Origin: Porphyromonadaceae bacterium UBA4277
Lineage (GTDB): Bacteria; Bacteroidota; Bacteroidia; Bacteroidales; Muribaculaceae
Direction of reading: 5' to 3'
NCBI GenBank assembly: GCA_002395965.1
Contig: DGVT01000080.1
Span: 1 to 14,066, forward strand
DNA: 14,066 nucleotides
Notes under the pieces: generated by a model
Told to the model about the DNA's origin: nothing
Seen by the model: the letters and a program-made list of their open reading frames with translations, nothing else
Database searches by the model: none
Part shown: positions 13,867 through 14,066 of the stretch, in pieces
Position numbering within the stretch: the first letter of the stretch is position 1
How the letters are laid out: every line of letters starts with the position of its first letter
Position numbers and translations under genes: made by a program

Positions 13867-13940
13867 GGTGCGTTAGTTCAGTTGGTTAGAATGCCTGCCT
13901 GTCACGCATGAGGTCACGAGTTCGAGTCTCGTACGCACCG
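13867..13940 (+). tRNA. tRNA-Asp (GTC)
   Basis: The 74-nt cloverleaf reads as follows. The acceptor stem is GGTGCGT/ACGCACC. The D arm is GTTC/GAAT, with a G-U closing pair and loop AGTTGGTTA. The anticodon loop is CTGTCAC, with GTC at 13901-13903. The T arm is ACGAG/CTCGT with loop TTCGAGT. The discriminator is G73, as expected for aspartate. No CCA is encoded; the next bases are CAA. The anticodon stem CCTGC/GCATG has one C-T mismatch (13895 against 13909, positions 28 and 42), where a G would normally pair. A promoter precedes it and a strong terminator follows directly. Confidence 0.96.
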
Positions 13941-13941
13941 C

Positions 13942-13973
13942 AAAGTCTTCAGAATTATCTGAAGACTTTTTTT
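13942..13973 (+). terminator. Intrinsic terminator after tRNA-Asp
   Basis: AAAGTCTTCAG (13942-13952) pairs perfectly with CTGAAGACTTT (13959-13969) over 11 bp with a 6-base loop, and a run of seven Ts spans 13967-13973. It starts two bases after the tRNA, so the tRNA is a single-gene transcript. Confidence 0.93.
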
Positions 13974-14066
13974 GTTTATCTCCTAACCCATAGATTAAGG
14001 ATACCATTTTAGTGCGACCTTAATTTTATCAAAGATCATCAAAAATTACATCACTTGGTGTAATAA
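13974..14066. other. AT-rich end of window without a gene, two inverted repeats
   Basis: I see no coding frame here. ATTAAGG (13994-14000) pairs with CCTTAAT (14018-14024) around a 17-base centre. ATTACATC (14045-14052) pairs with GGTGTAAT (14057-14064) over 8 bp with a 4-base loop. The second could be the 3' hairpin of a gene coming from the right, but the window ends two bases later. Confidence 0.4.

Noticed and set aside
13867..14066. An integration site for a mobile element at the tRNA-Asp 3' end
   Set aside because: No repeat of the tRNA 3' end and no integrase are visible, and the tRNA is followed directly by its own terminator. The window ends too soon to exclude an element further right.
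1..14066. CRISPR arrays, insertion sequences, toxin-antitoxin or defence genes
   Set aside because: I looked on both strands and found no regularly spaced repeats, transposase or nuclease motifs, or paired small genes; the genes are ordinary core and nutrient-uptake functions.

Overview
The window looks like chromosomal DNA from a member of the Bacteroidales, probably a gut anaerobe and possibly Muribaculaceae-like. The order-level call rests on three things: protein families typical of that group (a secreted GH2 beta-galactosidase with Bacteroides-style active-site wording, a DUF4919-like secreted protein, two POT transporters starting MFxNxPKG); promoters that fit the Bacteroidota pattern TTTG or TTG, 19-20 bases, then TAnnTTTG; and the lack of clear Shine-Dalgarno sequences. 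The family-level guess is an inference. Nothing here looks like a mobile element, phage, CRISPR array or defence system. It is a housekeeping and nutrient-uptake region whose interest lies mostly in its regulatory DNA.

Layout. On the minus strand at the left are a secreted glucosaminidase with a charged helical tail (1558 to 590) and then dnaX, whose first 158 codons are in the window (475 to 1). On the plus strand, starting 16 bp from the glucosaminidase start, is a run of close genes: cdd (cytidine deaminase), a small membrane protein, a secreted DUF4919-like protein and aroK (shikimate kinase). This run ends at a short intrinsic terminator. It is followed by a secreted 1031-residue GH2 beta-galactosidase, which converges on an Lrp/AsnC-type regulator through a shared hairpin at 7025-7049.

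From 13631 down to 7074 everything is on the minus strand. In transcription order this is a large membrane-anchored SurA/PpiD-like folding factor with its own promoter and a very strong terminator; sufE with its own promoter starting inside that terminator's tail; two tandem POT-family peptide transporter paralogues; and the Lrp/AsnC regulator. A tRNA-Asp(GTC) with its own promoter and a textbook terminator lies on the plus strand at 13867-13940, divergent from the folding factor. The last 90 bases hold no recognisable gene.

Functional links. Peptide import (two POT proteins) next to an amino-acid-responsive type of regulator, extracytoplasmic glycan cleavage (beta-galactosidase), wall hydrolysis (glucosaminidase) and periplasmic folding (PpiD-like) suit a fermentative gut anaerobe. 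No new multigene system was found. The best leads are a perfect FNR-type palindrome just upstream of sufE, a palindrome filling the dnaX promoter spacer, divergent promoters that cross into each other's genes, and an NxxER variant of the proton-coupling motif shared by both peptide transporters.
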